Source of the DNA: Solenopsis invicta
Lineage: Eukaryota > Arthropoda > Insecta > Hymenoptera > Formicidae
DNA length: 64,000 bases
NCBI RefSeq assembly: GCF_016802725.1
Contig: NC_052679.1
Coordinates: 7,535,001-7,599,000, forward strand
Reading direction: 5' to 3'
The notes under the pieces were generated by a model. It saw only the letters and a list, made by a program, of their open reading frames with translations, ran no database searches and was not told the DNA's origin. Positions within the stretch are counted from its first letter, which is position 1. Each line of letters begins with the position of its first letter. Below are positions 20,735-32,048 of the stretch, one piece after another. The position numbers and the translations under genes were made by a program.

Positions 20735-21708
20735 TTATCTCTCTAGAAATGAAGCCAACCTATCTAAGTATACCACTTTATTTTTATGCCTAGGCGATTT
20801 CCGTATACGATAAACTACATCATTTAACTTTTCGACAATTTCAAACGGTCCTTCCCAACTACCCTGCAATTTAGGAGACCTACCTATTTTCCTACCAAAA
20901 TTCATTTCCGCAGGGGTTAAACCAGTAGCTTCATGCCTTGAAGACCTATACGCTAAAAGACTCATTGGAATCCATCGATCCCAATCTTTTTGATTTTCTG
21001 TAATAAATTTTGCTAAATAGTTCAACAAAGTTTGATGTTGATGTTCCACTTGACCATTAGACTCTGGATGAAGAGGAGTAGTCCTGGTCTTTCTTATTCC
21101 AAGTAAACGTGCCAATTCGTCAATCAAAATTTCTTTCTTAATCAGTACGTAATTCCAAAGGAATACCAAAACGAGAAATTATTTGACTCACAAAAACTTC
21201 GGCAACAGTTTTAGTTTTGAAATTTTTTAATGGAAATGCTTGTAAACCCATTTTATGAAACAATCAATAATAACTAAGAGATATTTATTTTCTGAAGAAG
21301 ATTGGGGAATGGGGAAGATTGGGGAATGGGGAAGATTGGGGAATGGGGAAGATTGGGGATGGATCTAAAATATCCATCTGGATTCTTTCGAAGGGTAAAC
21401 CAGAATTATAAATTTGCAATGCTGATTTTCCTCTATCGGAAGGACCTTTCCTCGAAACAAACAACACAAGTTTTACACCAGTGTTCCACATCTTGCTTAC
21501 AAGTCGCCCAATAAAATCTTTTTCGAATTTTATCTAAAGTTTTATTAACACCGAAATGATCACCAGAAGGAGAATCGTAAGCTTCCTCCAAAACACGCTG
21601 TACCCTACTCTGAAGAATAATAATTTGAAGAATTTGACGTTTAGACTCTGGAGATTCCCATTTTCTAAACAACACTCCATCTTTAATAAGATGATGAGAG
21701 AATCCCAA
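20735..21708 (-). pseudogene. Gypsy 2 integrase, broken
   Basis: Three frames make up integrase: 21708-21433 with the zinc-binding part (SGDHFGVNKT then CKTCVVC), 21491-21285 with QMDILDPSP holding the first catalytic Asp, and 21169-20735 with NGQVEHQH (Glu) and the C-terminal WEGPFEIV. The first His motif has Asp next to it where element 1 has Gly. A 17-bp minisatellite at 21300-21359 is inserted in the core, and the second catalytic Asp region near 21150 is frameshifted. Confidence 0.88.
21300..21359 (+). repeat. 17-bp minisatellite inside the integrase region
   Basis: The unit 'gattggggaatggggaa' occurs three times in tandem, followed by a partial copy. It replaces coding sequence conserved in element 1, and at 17 bp per unit each copy changes the reading frame. 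Confidence 0.95.
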
Positions 21709-21752
21709 ATAGACCAGTAAACTTTAGAAGTTTCGTCTTCAGAGGCAATTTC

Positions 21753-23072
21753 CTAACGAGTCGGCCGCCTTCCAAGCTCTTTTCCTAGCAAGAAAATAGA
21801 CAACGAAGGATCGTTTTTCTGAAAATTTTTCCAATTTTCAAGATTATTCTCCCCAAAAACAATTCGTCCTATTAATTCCATTGAAGAATTTTTCTCTTTC
21901 AGATCAATTTTAAAACAATAATTACAGCCTTTTTCAGCACAAGAGCGCCTTGACAAGGCATCAGCGTTCCCATGGAATTTTCCTTTTCGATGTTCTACTA
22001 TAAAATTATATTCTTGAAGATGTTCTAACCAACGGGCCAACTGTCCCTTAACGTTCTTAAAAGAAAGTAACCTACTTAAAGAAGCATGATCTGTTCTTAT
22101 AAGAAAATTTTGTCCGTACAAATAGTGATGAACAAATTTTATCGATTCTATAATTGCCAATAATTCACGCCGAGTTACACAATAGTTTCTTTCAGACTTA
22201 CTCAACACCTTACTAAAATAAGCGATCACTTTTTCTACTCCTCCCTGATTTTGAGATAAGACCGCCCCTATTTCATGATCTGAAGCATTTCATGATCTGT
22301 ATCCAAAATAAACCTTCCTTCCTCAGCGGGAAATGATAATATTGGCGAAGTAGTTAAAAATTTTTTCAACAATTCAAAAGTTTGTTGGCAGGCATTATCC
22401 CATCTGAATTTATTCAAGTTTTTAGTTAAGACAAATAAAGGTTTAGCAATAAGGAAAAATTCCCTCACAAACTTTCGATAATATGAGCAAAAGCTTAAGA
22501 AGCTTTGGACTTGTTTTTTATTTTTAGAAATTGGTCAATCCCTAACTGCAACAATCTTCTCAGTAGTAATTCCCTTCTCTGAGACGACCCAAATATTTAA
22601 CCTCTTTCCCGAAGAAAGTACATTTTTTAGGATTAAGTTTAAGATTTGTTGCTCGTAAAAACAAAAGGACCTTTTTCATATTGATTAACATCTCCTCAAA
22701 AGATTTTCCGAAAATGATGACATCATCGAGGTAAACCATGCAGATTTTGAAAAGTAGCTGCTGAAAAACTTTTTCCATAAGACGTTCAAAGGTAGCCGGT
22801 GCATTACAAAGTCCAAAAGGCATAACTGTAAACTGCCATAACCCTTTTCCAATCGAAAAAGCAGTTTTCTCTCGAGTCAGGACGAATCGTCAGGACGAAT
22901 TTTAATTTGCCAATAACCACTCTTGAAATCCAGAGTGGAAAACCAAGAATTTCCTGAGAAACGATCCATTAAATCATCTATCCTGGGAATTGAGTAGGAG
23001 TCCTTAAGAGTCACATTATTTAACTTTCTGTAGTCTACACAAAATATAATTGAACCATCTTTTTTCTTAACT
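21753..23072 (-). pseudogene. Gypsy 2 reverse transcriptase and RNase H, broken
   Basis: Frame 22823-22560 starts MPFGLCNAPATF and has the catalytic YLDDVIIFG. 22468-22268 covers the RT-RNase H connection, ending FILDTD. 22229-21753 has SKVLSKSERNYCVTRRELLAI, DHASLSRLLSF and DALSRRSC of RNase H. Between 22824 and 23072 the DYRKLN/DLQSGYW region is readable only with frame changes. A short duplication ('gtcaggacgaat' twice near 22876) and 'catgatctg(a/t)' twice near 22277 look like small tandem duplications causing frameshifts. Confidence 0.88.
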
Positions 23073-23869
23073 TAAACTGCAGGAGAGATCCAAGGACTAT
23101 TTGATTCTTCGATAACACTCTGTTGCCTCATTTCTTCGATGATCTTTTCCACCTCTTCTCTCATTTGTAAAGGAACTCGACGAGGAACTTGCTTAATAGG
23201 AGAACAATTTTCTGTTTGAATAGAATGTTCAATAATTTTACAATTTCCAGCAACGATTTCTCTTGAGAAGACGTCCTGAAATTCCGAAAGAAGTTCTGCA
23301 AAAAGTTTCTTTTGAGAATCATCCAAATTCTCAGAACTCCTAAGAAAAAGATCCTCAAGAAAGTCTGGAACTGTACCTCTACTAATTCGAGCACAAAAGT
23401 CTTTTTGTATCTCCTTAGATTTCGGAGAACAAAAATTTAAATCAAGAACTCTTTCTAAATTTAACTTACAAAGAAAACTCCAAGAATACAATCGTCTTCG
23501 ATTTCTGCAATAAAGACCGGAAATTCTAAGACCGGAAATTCTCCTAAAACAATCTTAACTTCCTTTTTAGAAATTATAGGAACTTTCTCTCCAGTGGGAT
23601 ATCTTAATTGTAAAAAATTCACACTAACATCTTCAATATGTGGTGGTACAAATTTTTTATTTAATATAGACGTCTGACCCTGTATCAATTTTAAAAATAC
23701 AATCCTGTCCATCAATAAAACCAGGATAACAAAAATAATCTTTTAACTTAATTTTCGTACAATTTTTAATTTCCGAAAATGTTGGGGTCTCTCTTCGAAT
23801 GGTCGAGTCGATCCTGCTAAGCTCGACCAAACCTAGTTTCCCTTTGTTAAAGAAGAAACCGTAGGACAT
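23072..23869 (-). pseudogene. Gypsy 2 protease and RT N-terminus, broken
   Basis: Frame 23869-23657 contains FIDGQDCIFKIDTGSD, the protease active-site region. 23715-23461 continues with LGEFPVLEFPVFIAEIEDDCILG. 23491-23072 carries the region before RT ending SPWISPAV. Each junction needs a frameshift, one of them next to a local repeat 'gaccggaaattct' (twice, 23516-23543). Confidence 0.85.
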
Positions 23870-24618
23870 TCTGATCTATAGTGTCCCTTTGCACCACACT
23901 GCTAACATTCTTTGACGGCCCTCCACTTATTAAAATTTTTTTGTTTAGACTCCTGTGAAGAAATTCCTTCCTTTTCGTTTCCTTCTCTCATTTGTTCATT
24001 AGGATAAAATTTTCTCCTTCTGCCATCTTTATTTGAGGAAACGCGAGAAAAACTACTCTCCTCAATAGCTTTAATCATTTTCGCTTTCTCAATTGCAGAA
24101 CGCAAGGAAGAAATTCCTTCTAGTTGAAGAGTGCGTCTCAAAAATCCGTCAGAGACTGCAATAATAAATTGAGCACAAGCAATTTTGTCGCGCACTTCTT
24201 GAGGACACTCCGGATAAGCTAAACGTGATAATCGTTCTAAATCGGCTCCCAACGAAGCTAAATCTTCTCCAAATTTTTGTTTACGATTCGTAAATTGAGC
24301 GTAAAAAGTTTGAGATAAATGACCCTTTCCAAAACGTAATTCAAGCTTTGATTTAATTTTTCCATAACTTAAATTTTCTAATTCCGTTATTCCGTCTAAA
24401 ACTGAACGCGCTTTCCCTCGTAAACTCGAGGCTAACGCGACCGCTTTCGTAGAATCTTCCCAGTTACTCGCTTGTGCAATCAATTCAAATTGTGTAAAAT
24501 ATTCGCGCAATGGAACACTCTCGTCGAAAATATCCGGCTTTAATTTAAAATTGACGCCCGCGTTTCCGGAATCCCGAGGAATCTCCACAGTCGGAGGACA
24601 AACAGAAAAAGGCAACAA
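23870..24618 (-). pseudogene. Gypsy 2 gag, stop in the zinc knuckle
   Basis: The frame begins near 24618 and ends at a TAG at about 23902, within the zinc knuckle. Beyond the stop the same frame reads QCGAKGHYRSEC, so element 1's Trp (TGG) has become TAG. Capsid blocks GKARSVLDG, FTNRKQK and LERLSRLAYPECPQEVRDKIAC match element 1. The N-terminal region further upstream (24619-24890) is Arg/Glu-rich with a stop near 24676. Confidence 0.88.
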
Positions 24619-24895
24619 CTGGCCTGAAAAATGTTGCAGCCGCTCCTCTAGACGCTGAAGTCTCTCGTCGCGTTCCTAGAGCAGTGCCTGCATTTCCTCC
24701 TCACGCTGCCGCTGCCTTTGTCTCTCAGCGTGAAGCTGACGCAATTCCACGGCGACCGCCCGAAGAGAATTTGCTTCGGTGGAGAGTCGAGTTTTGCAGG
24801 TGTACGGGGACGTATTCTCTTACGAAGAGGACGTTTCTCCGCTCTCGCAGGAGACGCTGCCGTAAAATCTTCCGAGATGTCCATTACGTGGTCCG

Positions 24896-24913
24896 AAATC
24901 GGACGAGCCCCCA
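24896..24913 (-). promoter_or_regulatory. Primer binding site, tRNA-Pro type
   Basis: On the minus strand TGGGGGCTCGTCCG then ATTT, matching the element 1 site at 15 of 18 positions, three bases inside the LTR. The mismatches are at the far end. Confidence 0.85.
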
Positions 24914-24916
24914 AAA

Positions 24917-25177
24917 TGTTATGCCCGACGAGACGAGCACACAAAAAAAAAACACTCGCGCGAGCACACAGCACGAAATAACTACACTCCCTTTTTTGTA
25001 CAAAAGAACACTGACTTTAATTAACTAATTATATACAATTTACTGGAAGCGCAATTATCCAAATATTGCTTGACAGCTACGCGTCCAGAACAGAACAAAA
25101 CGCGGCCGCGCTTCTTCTGTCTGATCAATAGATCTTCCTTCGGCCAACTTCTCAAGCTCGGCCGAACGGGCACAACA
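24917..25177 (-). repeat. Gypsy 2 5' LTR
   Basis: 261 bp, TGTTATGCCCGACG to GGGCACAACA, directly abutting the primer site. It is followed by ATAT. Confidence 0.92.
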
Positions 25178-25971
25178 ATATTATCCAACATTTATATACT
25201 TTATTATTATCTTGCATATCGTAGTTGTTAAATAAAATTGACCAGAAATAATCAATTACAATTGGTACTGAACTGGTCACAAACAGGAGATTTTGAAACC
25301 AGCTCTTAGAAATTGTAATAATATTACGATATTCTTTGATTACTATGGAAAAGTTTATCTAAGCCCGCGAGTGGGCTTGAAATGGCTAGAAATCTGTCTT
25401 TATGCTAGAAATGGCTAGAAATCTGTCCGAATTCTTAGATTGAAAAGTTTGTAACCAATCAACGTTTAGCTTTTACGGAAAAGTGACAAGCTAATTGATC
25501 ACACATTTCTCAGCCCGAAAAGTTGCACCGAGTTTTAACATCGTGGAGATGAGTCTTAACATTTTCTTTTCAAAATTATCGACATCTTTCATACGTTTTT
25601 TATGTCGAATTCAATGTACATTTTATTATAATTATACGATAAGTGCAATCGTACGACATTCACGCACGTATACGATAAAAAGAGACCGATAGAATACTAA
25701 ATAACGTGCGTGCAACGAAAACAACCACATTCAGTTGTAACAACTTTACGGAGTTAAACAAGGTTGGTACACGTGGGGACTTACGGTTCAAAAATAAGTG
25801 AGAGGGCAAAGAATTAGAGAGAGACGCTTGCAAACTGCGCACACCATGTCTACTTCCACCATGGGCGCAACCCAGGGTACCCTCCACGGCCTTATCGCTC
25901 TCCGAGACGGCGCTACGGAGCGTCACGTCATAAGTTACATTTTGATACTTTTAAAATTTAATATAAAATAC
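25178..25971. other. Unassigned intergenic region
   Basis: 'atggctagaaatctgtc' is duplicated at 25380-25420. A minus-strand open frame at 25926-25660 matches nothing known and contains the 28-base word shared with 19196-19223. No gene is supported. Confidence 0.45.
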
Positions 25972-26217
25972 TGTTACGTCCGTCGGTGGCACAGGACACT
26001 CACGCGCACTCTCGCACAAAAAGGCACTCGCGTACAATAAATGATTGAGCAGACTTTAAAGAAACTTAAACGTTTATTGAAACACATCCGTTACCAAACG
26101 AGGCTTCAGACAAAAGCAGCATAACAACCAGCGTCGCTAACAAGCAACCGTCAACTCATTAATATCGATTACAAAAACTACACGGTAACGCATTACAAAT
26201 GTCGCATGGCCGTAACA
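25972..26217. repeat. Solo LTR of the gypsy 1 family
   Basis: 246 bp from TGTTACGTCCGTCGG to GGCCGTAACA, similar to 13403-13616. It is flanked by ATAC on both sides (25968-25971 and 26218-26221), a perfect 4-bp target duplication. No internal sequence is present. Confidence 0.92.
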
Positions 26218-26613
26218 ATACAATTTTGAAAGGATTTTAATTCTAAGTATACGGAGTTGTGGTATTGATTTTTTTGAATCGCTTCATAGTCAAAAAGTTA
26301 GAATTTTTCAATGTAAACTCCTTTTTTTATCGGTCCTGAATCTTTAGGCGATTCTAGCGACTCTAATTTTTATGCGATTTTGATACGGCCAGCACAGCCT
26401 GATAGCCTAGTGCACTATTAATAAGCTACCGGGTTGAAACTCGTAATTTTGTTGCTATTACTATTTTGAATTGTGTCGTGAAAATGAACGAATTAAGCGT
26501 ACGAGAATTTGCGAAGCGTTAGCGCGCGAACGACGCTGGGGTTGCAAAGCACGGGAAAGGTGCGAGTGATGTGAGTCGCATTCCTTAAATTCCGCATATG
26601 ATTTCTGTTTTAA

Positions 26614-29392
26614 GGGAGTATTCTCATGTCAAGGTCAAAATTTTAAGCATATTTTAGGAATTTTTTTTATAAAGAAAATAAAACGCAATCTTTTTAATCT
26701 TTTTATATGTTATTACTTGCATCTTGTAGCTCATAAAAAAAATTTTTTGTCATAATTTATTAATATTTTGTGTATGCTTTCTGAAGTCAAAGATAGTGCC
26801 TTAAAAAAAAGCATTGTCAGCGGTGCAAGTGATTTCAGCTCACACTGTCATCTGAAACAAAAAAGTAAAAAAGATTCTTAATCTGTATGCTTGTCGCTAT
26901 CGCAGGTACCAGAATTGGTCATTTTTATAAAAAAGAAACGAAATAGCGGCCATTTGAAATTTTGAAGCAAAAAATCACAATTTTTTCGTGTTCATTGGTG
27001 GTCAAAAAAATTAGAAATTTTCATTTAAAAAAAGCGATTTTGGTACCTGCGAGAGCCAATCATATGTAGATTATGCTCCAAAAATTTCAGGCCAATCGGT
27101 TGGATAGTTTTTTATTAATCACCTGCACCGTCCAAAAAAAAAGTGGTTTCGAGAAAAACGCGTTTAAAGTTTTCTTAGTTGATTTTTCGAAGAAAAAATA
27201 TACTTACACTAATCGGCTATGCCTGCTCCATACAATAGGCCTTCAGCTTGCTCAAAGGCATCGTTTTCTTCTGCCCTAGCCGCCCTCAAAGTTGCTCTGG
27301 CCTCTTTTGAAGCCGCAGTGCTACAGTGCTCCGCCTTTGTTATGCGCGCTTCGTCGTGCGTCTCCATGAAATTTATAGCTTGCGGCCCGATTGTCACACC
27401 CATAAGTTCCATTATTTTAATTGAAGGTTTAAAACCTTCATTAAAGATGTATGCTGCCGTAAGTATGGCAATTTCTAATATTTTTTTTCCAGTAAAAACG
27501 TGTTTGGGAACCAAATTCCACACGCAAGCGTTGAAAGATTCGTTATTATTTTGAGTGTTTGCTCCCAAGCATCTTTCTAAAAGATCCTCGGACGATAAGT
27601 CTTCATAAATAAGCTTAATCAAAGCTGCAACTTTGTCATCAAATGCTGGTAGATGTTTATAACTTGCCTCTTGATTTACTGTCTTGAATTGCTGCCACTT
27701 GCACCAAGATTTCGGTCTCTTTGGGCAGTAAGAGTGTTGCGGATTTTCGTCCTTAGAAGTCATGTGATAAAATGTCGCCCACACAGCTTTTCTCATATCT
27801 TCAATAGAATCAGCTTGTCTTTGAATAGCCAATCCGTAATAAACCGACATTTCTTCCATTTTTTTATTTGTCAATTGAATTGTTTTTGGCTCGTTTGTTT
27901 TTTTTCGAGTACTTTTGTTTGGAGTTACTTGTAATTGCTTTTGCGCTTTTTTGTATTGAGTAAGCATTTTTTTTGCCTCTTTTGCACGTTTGTACATACG
28001 TTTTTTTACATGCAAAATGCATTCTTTTTTTTTTTTTACAATAAGGTCATTTCCGTACGGATTTTCTTCTAATAAATTCTTAAAAGTTTTTGTATCTCCG
28101 TCGCCTATATAATGACTATACTTGACTCCGTACTTTTCTTCAGATCGTTTGAACATTTCAATTATTCCATTTACCTCCATCTTAGCGGCACTACCTTCGT
28201 GATTAGCTTCATATTTTTCTGCATGTTCTTCGTACCAAGTACTACACTCAACAGTTTCTTCTTTGTCTACCCAAGCTTGACATGCTTTACACATACTTGA
28301 TTTAACAGTGACGTCTATAATTTTATTGCTATATTTACCAATCAAAGACACAATGCCTAAAAGCGATGAAAATCCACGTTTAGACCACGAGTCGTCACCA
28401 GATACTGTAAGTTCATTGATTGGATGCCCATGAGCTTGGTTTTTTTCTTTTTTTTTATTTACGGCTCTTTTAAAAACTTCTTTAGCTACCGATTTTACTG
28501 CGATGCTTATATTATTTACTATTGCATAATATCCATGATTGCTAAGTCCTTTACACATATCCATCAATCCACAGAACATATTTATGCTGCTTATGCCCAC
28601 ACCAAGTAATCGCATAACAAAAACGAATCGTCTATTAATTTCAAATGCATTTGTAACTAAAGGGCTAGAATTAATTAAAACTTCTTGACAAGGACACTTC
28701 ACACAAAGTTGAAAACCCAATCCTCGCTGTGCTTTTTTTAAAAATTGAATGTCACCATCACATTTTTTACACTTTAATAAGTTTTGTAATGTTGAAAAAA
28801 TCAAAGTAAAACTTATAATGCAGTAGCTAAAAGTAGGATCAACATTTGCTTCAAAATCGCCAGCCTGTTTTAGTTTCTTGGCTGAAGTACTAACAAAATC
28901 GGTGTCTTTTTCGGCAGTATGTTGATTTCCTCGAACGATTTTTTTCGTGCAAGTGCTCCTTGACGTCTAGAACTTTTTCTCGATGATTTTTTATCCATTT
29001 TACTCGATCTTTACTCCTCGAATAGCAAATGCCGACTGAAAACTGGTTCTAAAGGACTTACGTTGCGGTAAGGTCACACACAAAGAAAAATAATCGTTGT
29101 ATACTAACACAGGTTAAGGAAGAGTCTTAGGTAGGATACACATACAATAGGCACAAATCTAAGAATCCCAAACGGTCAAAAAGGGGAAGTTTCAAACACA
29201 GCGTCGCTATAGTAACTGCTGCGTGCTAGTAACTGCCACGCGCTCGGCGACGCGCTCACTTTTACGGTTTACAACTCTGGAAATAATTCGAATTTTTTAA
29301 TAAAACTTTAACATCATATTCTCCTAATGATATATTTTCAAAATATGTAAAAAAAAATCGATTTTTTTGACCCGATACATGAGAATACCCCC
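26614..29392 (-). mobile_element. Kolobok-like DNA transposon, TTAA target site
   Basis: Left end TTAA|GGGAGTATTCTCATGT and right end ACATGAGAATACCCCC|TTAA give a terminal inverted repeat with one mismatch over 16 bp, flanked by TTAA at 26610-26613 and 29393-29396. The 2779-bp element encodes one minus-strand transposase and has about 600 bp (left) and 390 bp (right) of noncoding ends. TTAA duplication occurs in Kolobok and piggyBac. The transposase is not piggyBac-like, so Kolobok is the better call. Confidence 0.85.
27209..28998 (-). pseudogene. Mutator/Kolobok-type DDE transposase, one frameshift
   Basis: The main frame (28804-27209, 531 codons) has a zinc-binding N-terminal C-x2-C (LLKCKKC) and later CVKCPC, then SGDDSW (candidate first Asp), HYIGDGDTKTF (second Asp) and NNNESFNACVW (Glu). 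This is the order seen in the 'Mutator-like' transposase family common in insects. The real start is probably the ATG at 28998: MDKKSSRKSSRRQGALARKKSF reads up to about 28935, where one base appears missing, after which GNQHTAEKDTDFVSTSAKKLK joins the main frame. Apart from that the protein is complete, with an acidic tail ending EGLLYGAGIAD. It is recently inactive; an Ala-rich region (RATLRAARAEE) is near the C-terminus. Confidence 0.85.
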
Positions 29393-29396
29393 TTAA

Positions 29397-30073
29397 TATA
29401 ATTTATATTTTAAATAGTGATCTCAGGTTTACGTGTACGCGCGACTCGGTACACGCAATCATCATGCGATCACGAGTCTATTATTTTATTATTATTTATA
29501 TTTTTAAATATAATGAAAAATATTACACAAAAATTGAATGGTTACGCGTAGCTATTATAAATTCTGATTTGAAGTAGTTGCTTATGTTATATTATTTTTA
29601 TATGTCAAATTTGTTGTTATAATTTGTTTCTGTCGTATTTTAGAAAATGTAACCGTATTGAGAATTATATTAATAAACGTATGCGGATCGCGCGAAAAAT
29701 TAAAGAAAATTTTTGGGCGTTAGACGTAACAGGGACATACTTTAATGAAGAAATTTGAAAACTAGATGGTTGTAGATGGCTTCCTGGGGCAGAAATGGCC
29801 GGAGCGATAGGATAAGCAAATAGTGTAAAACTGCAACAATCATTAATACCAATGAATCACCATTTAAAGAAATACACGAAATATTTAGGAATTTGATTAT
29901 CCATCAAAGTTTATAATAATATTTTACATACAAATAATTCATTTAATTGCATACATACATGGCCGGATAAAGTTAATGCCGGGTGTAAAAAAAGAGCGGG
30001 GCTGAATCTTGAAATTAAAAAAAAAACTAACAAAGATAAAAACATTCTTTAATAATAACAATAATAATAATAA
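29397..30073. other. Right flank without recognised gene
   Basis: AT-rich, with a short (AAT)n run at about 30050-30073 just before the LTR. A phrase 'ggaatttgattatccatcaa' near 29890 and neighbours could be decayed coding sequence, but I cannot assign it. Confidence 0.4.
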
Positions 30074-30499
30074 TGTTGTACTCGACGAGACGAGCACGCA
30101 AAACTCTCGCACGCAAAGAGAGGCGCAAACGCACAACACGAAATAACCAGGCACTCTTTTATAAAAAAGAACACTGACTTTAATCACTATGTACAATTAA
30201 TTCGTAGCGGAATTATTTAAAAATATTGTATGACAGCTCCGCGTCCCGAAACAAAAGCCGGCAGCGCTTTTTTTTTTAATCGATCGATTTTCCTTCGGCC
30301 AGCTTCTCAAGCTCACAAGTCACAAGGGGAGGATCAGGTGAGTCATCCTGGGATTTTGATCCCAATTTTTTTAGTTATTTTGGAGACGAAAAAAAGTTTA
30401 CGTCTCCCGGCGTTTGATCGAATAGGCCTTAGTTTCGAAATAATAAATTTGTGAAAATTGACCGCGGGGCGCCTTATGAGTTTTCCTGGTAACTGTTCT

Positions 30500-30575
30500 C
30501 CCAACCAGTGCAGTCGGCTCCGTGCGTTAGGTGCTTGCTTCACAATCGTAAGATCCGGATTCGGTCCCGGATGTG
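30500..30575 (+). other. tRNA-like segment in the left inverted repeat
   Basis: 'cttgcttcacaatcgtaag' can form a 5-bp anticodon-like stem, and 'atccgg' + attcggtc + 'ccggat' (30553-30572) a T-arm-like stem-loop with a B-box-like GATTCGGTCCC (30558-30568). The D-arm/A-box region is degenerate. A matching copy lies in the right arm at about 32420-32500 in the opposite direction. Confidence 0.45.
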
Positions 30576-31094
30576 GGCAATTTTTTGTTTTGTTTTTTAA
30601 TAAGTGTATTTATTTATCTTGATGATATTGAAATAGTATGCAAATTTCTAAAATAGAAAATTTAATTTAATATCACTTTCTAAACATTAATTTAAATTTA
30701 ATTTGAAGGGAATTTGAATTCAAGTAATAATATTTGAAATAATAAAGAGATAATAATAATAATAATATATAAGTTATTTGAAATGGATAACATATAAAGG
30801 AAACGTATCTAAATTTTCAAATTGTTTAAATTTAACACTGGTAAAAGAAGCGGATACAAAATGGTAAATAAACGAGAGGTTTTTAATCCCCTTGCAGATA
30901 TGTAGTCGGTTATAAAGCCGAAATTCTTTCACGTTTCGTCCTTGCTGCGCAATAACCTTTGCGCAACTCGACGCTTGCATGTAACCCTTCAGGTAGGGCA
31001 ACAATGAAAACTTTTAATTACGGTTACAATCAGGTGATGGGAGGAGACCTATTTTGGCATCTGCCCTAGCCAGTTTGTAAACAGCTGCAGCTAC

Positions 31095-32048
31095 ATGCGC
31101 AGCTATTTCTCAATCAAAAAAGTGAAAAGTTGTAACAATGGCAGAAAAAGAAAGTATTTTTCAACCATCAACAAGTGGAGCAGAAAAAGAAAATATTTTT
31201 TAACCATCAAAAGTGCAGCGACGATCGACTCTGATATTGAAAAAGAGAACCTTCCATTTATGGCATCTTGTGTTGAACAAGACATTACAGACGGTTTAAA
31301 AGTTTGTTGTGAAATGTTACAGTCTTTTCAAAATCGCTGAAGGATCTCCAAGTGAAGTTATGACAAGTCTAAAAGCAAAACTTCTGGGGGAAAAAAATGA
31401 CTGAAGCCATTATCAAGGTTCTCAAAGATTTCGATTTCTACGACAACTATGCCCTTTTTTTGCCAGAGAAAGAAATTTTGCAAGAACATGAAGAAGAAGA
31501 AGAACCGCAAACTGATTCAACCGGAGAAAACGGTTTCCACTTCATCTAGTACGTCCATTGCTTCACAATCAGAATCCGAAAAAGAGTATGAGCCACAATG
31601 CAAGCAACGTAAGATTTTTGATTACATATTATTGGAAACAAAGATAAAAATTCTAAATATGGTAAGAGAACAGCCCAAATGAAGTATACAAACAATTCAT
31701 CAACGTGGAGGAAGTGCTCTTCCACGTAAAAGTGATTTGAAACAATGGCGTGCAGAAATCGAGCAAGGTGATGGCATTAAAGAAAAATACGACGCTATTA
31801 ATAAATGGAGCATTGATCGTTTTCGCGATGCCAGGGAACAGAAAAAACTAGTGACAACATGCATGTTGCAACAATGGGCTTTCCAAGCAGCGATACAATT
31901 TGAAAGTCTTAATTTTGTAGCGTCTCACCCATGGACAATTAGATTTAAACAGACCTTTCAGATTCGACAAAGGAAAGTCACGCGATGTATTAAATCGAAA
32001 AGTTTTTATGATGTTTATCATCCAAGTAATTGTTCCCCATCGAAATAA
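31095..32048 (+). pseudogene. Transposase N-terminus with CENP-B/Tc5-type helix-turn-helix
   Basis: Frames 31095-31340, 31449-31682 and 31737-32048 together read as the start of a DNA-binding protein. The last includes LQQWAFQAAIQFESLNF and HPWTIRFKQTFQIRQRKVT, matching the CENP-B/Tc5 HTH pattern in which a W-x2-(R/K)-F-K segment precedes an Arg-rich recognition helix. Upstream, IHQRGGSALPRKSDLK spans a stop at about 31680. No DDE domain follows; the frame ends 32048 with a polyadenylation-like AATAAA shortly after. Confidence 0.6.

Larger units (their letters stand above)
19896..25177 (-). mobile_element. Ty3/gypsy LTR retrotransposon 2, both LTRs, decayed
   Basis: Right LTR (24917-25177) and left LTR (19896-20146) bound a minus-strand element flanked by ATAT on both sides (19892-19895, 25178-25181). 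Internal order is primer site, gag, protease, RT, RNase H, integrase, polypurine tract. The two LTRs differ at many positions and the coding region is broken at a dozen places, so it is older than element 1. The proteins resemble those of element 1 throughout but are clearly a separate subfamily. Confidence 0.93.
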
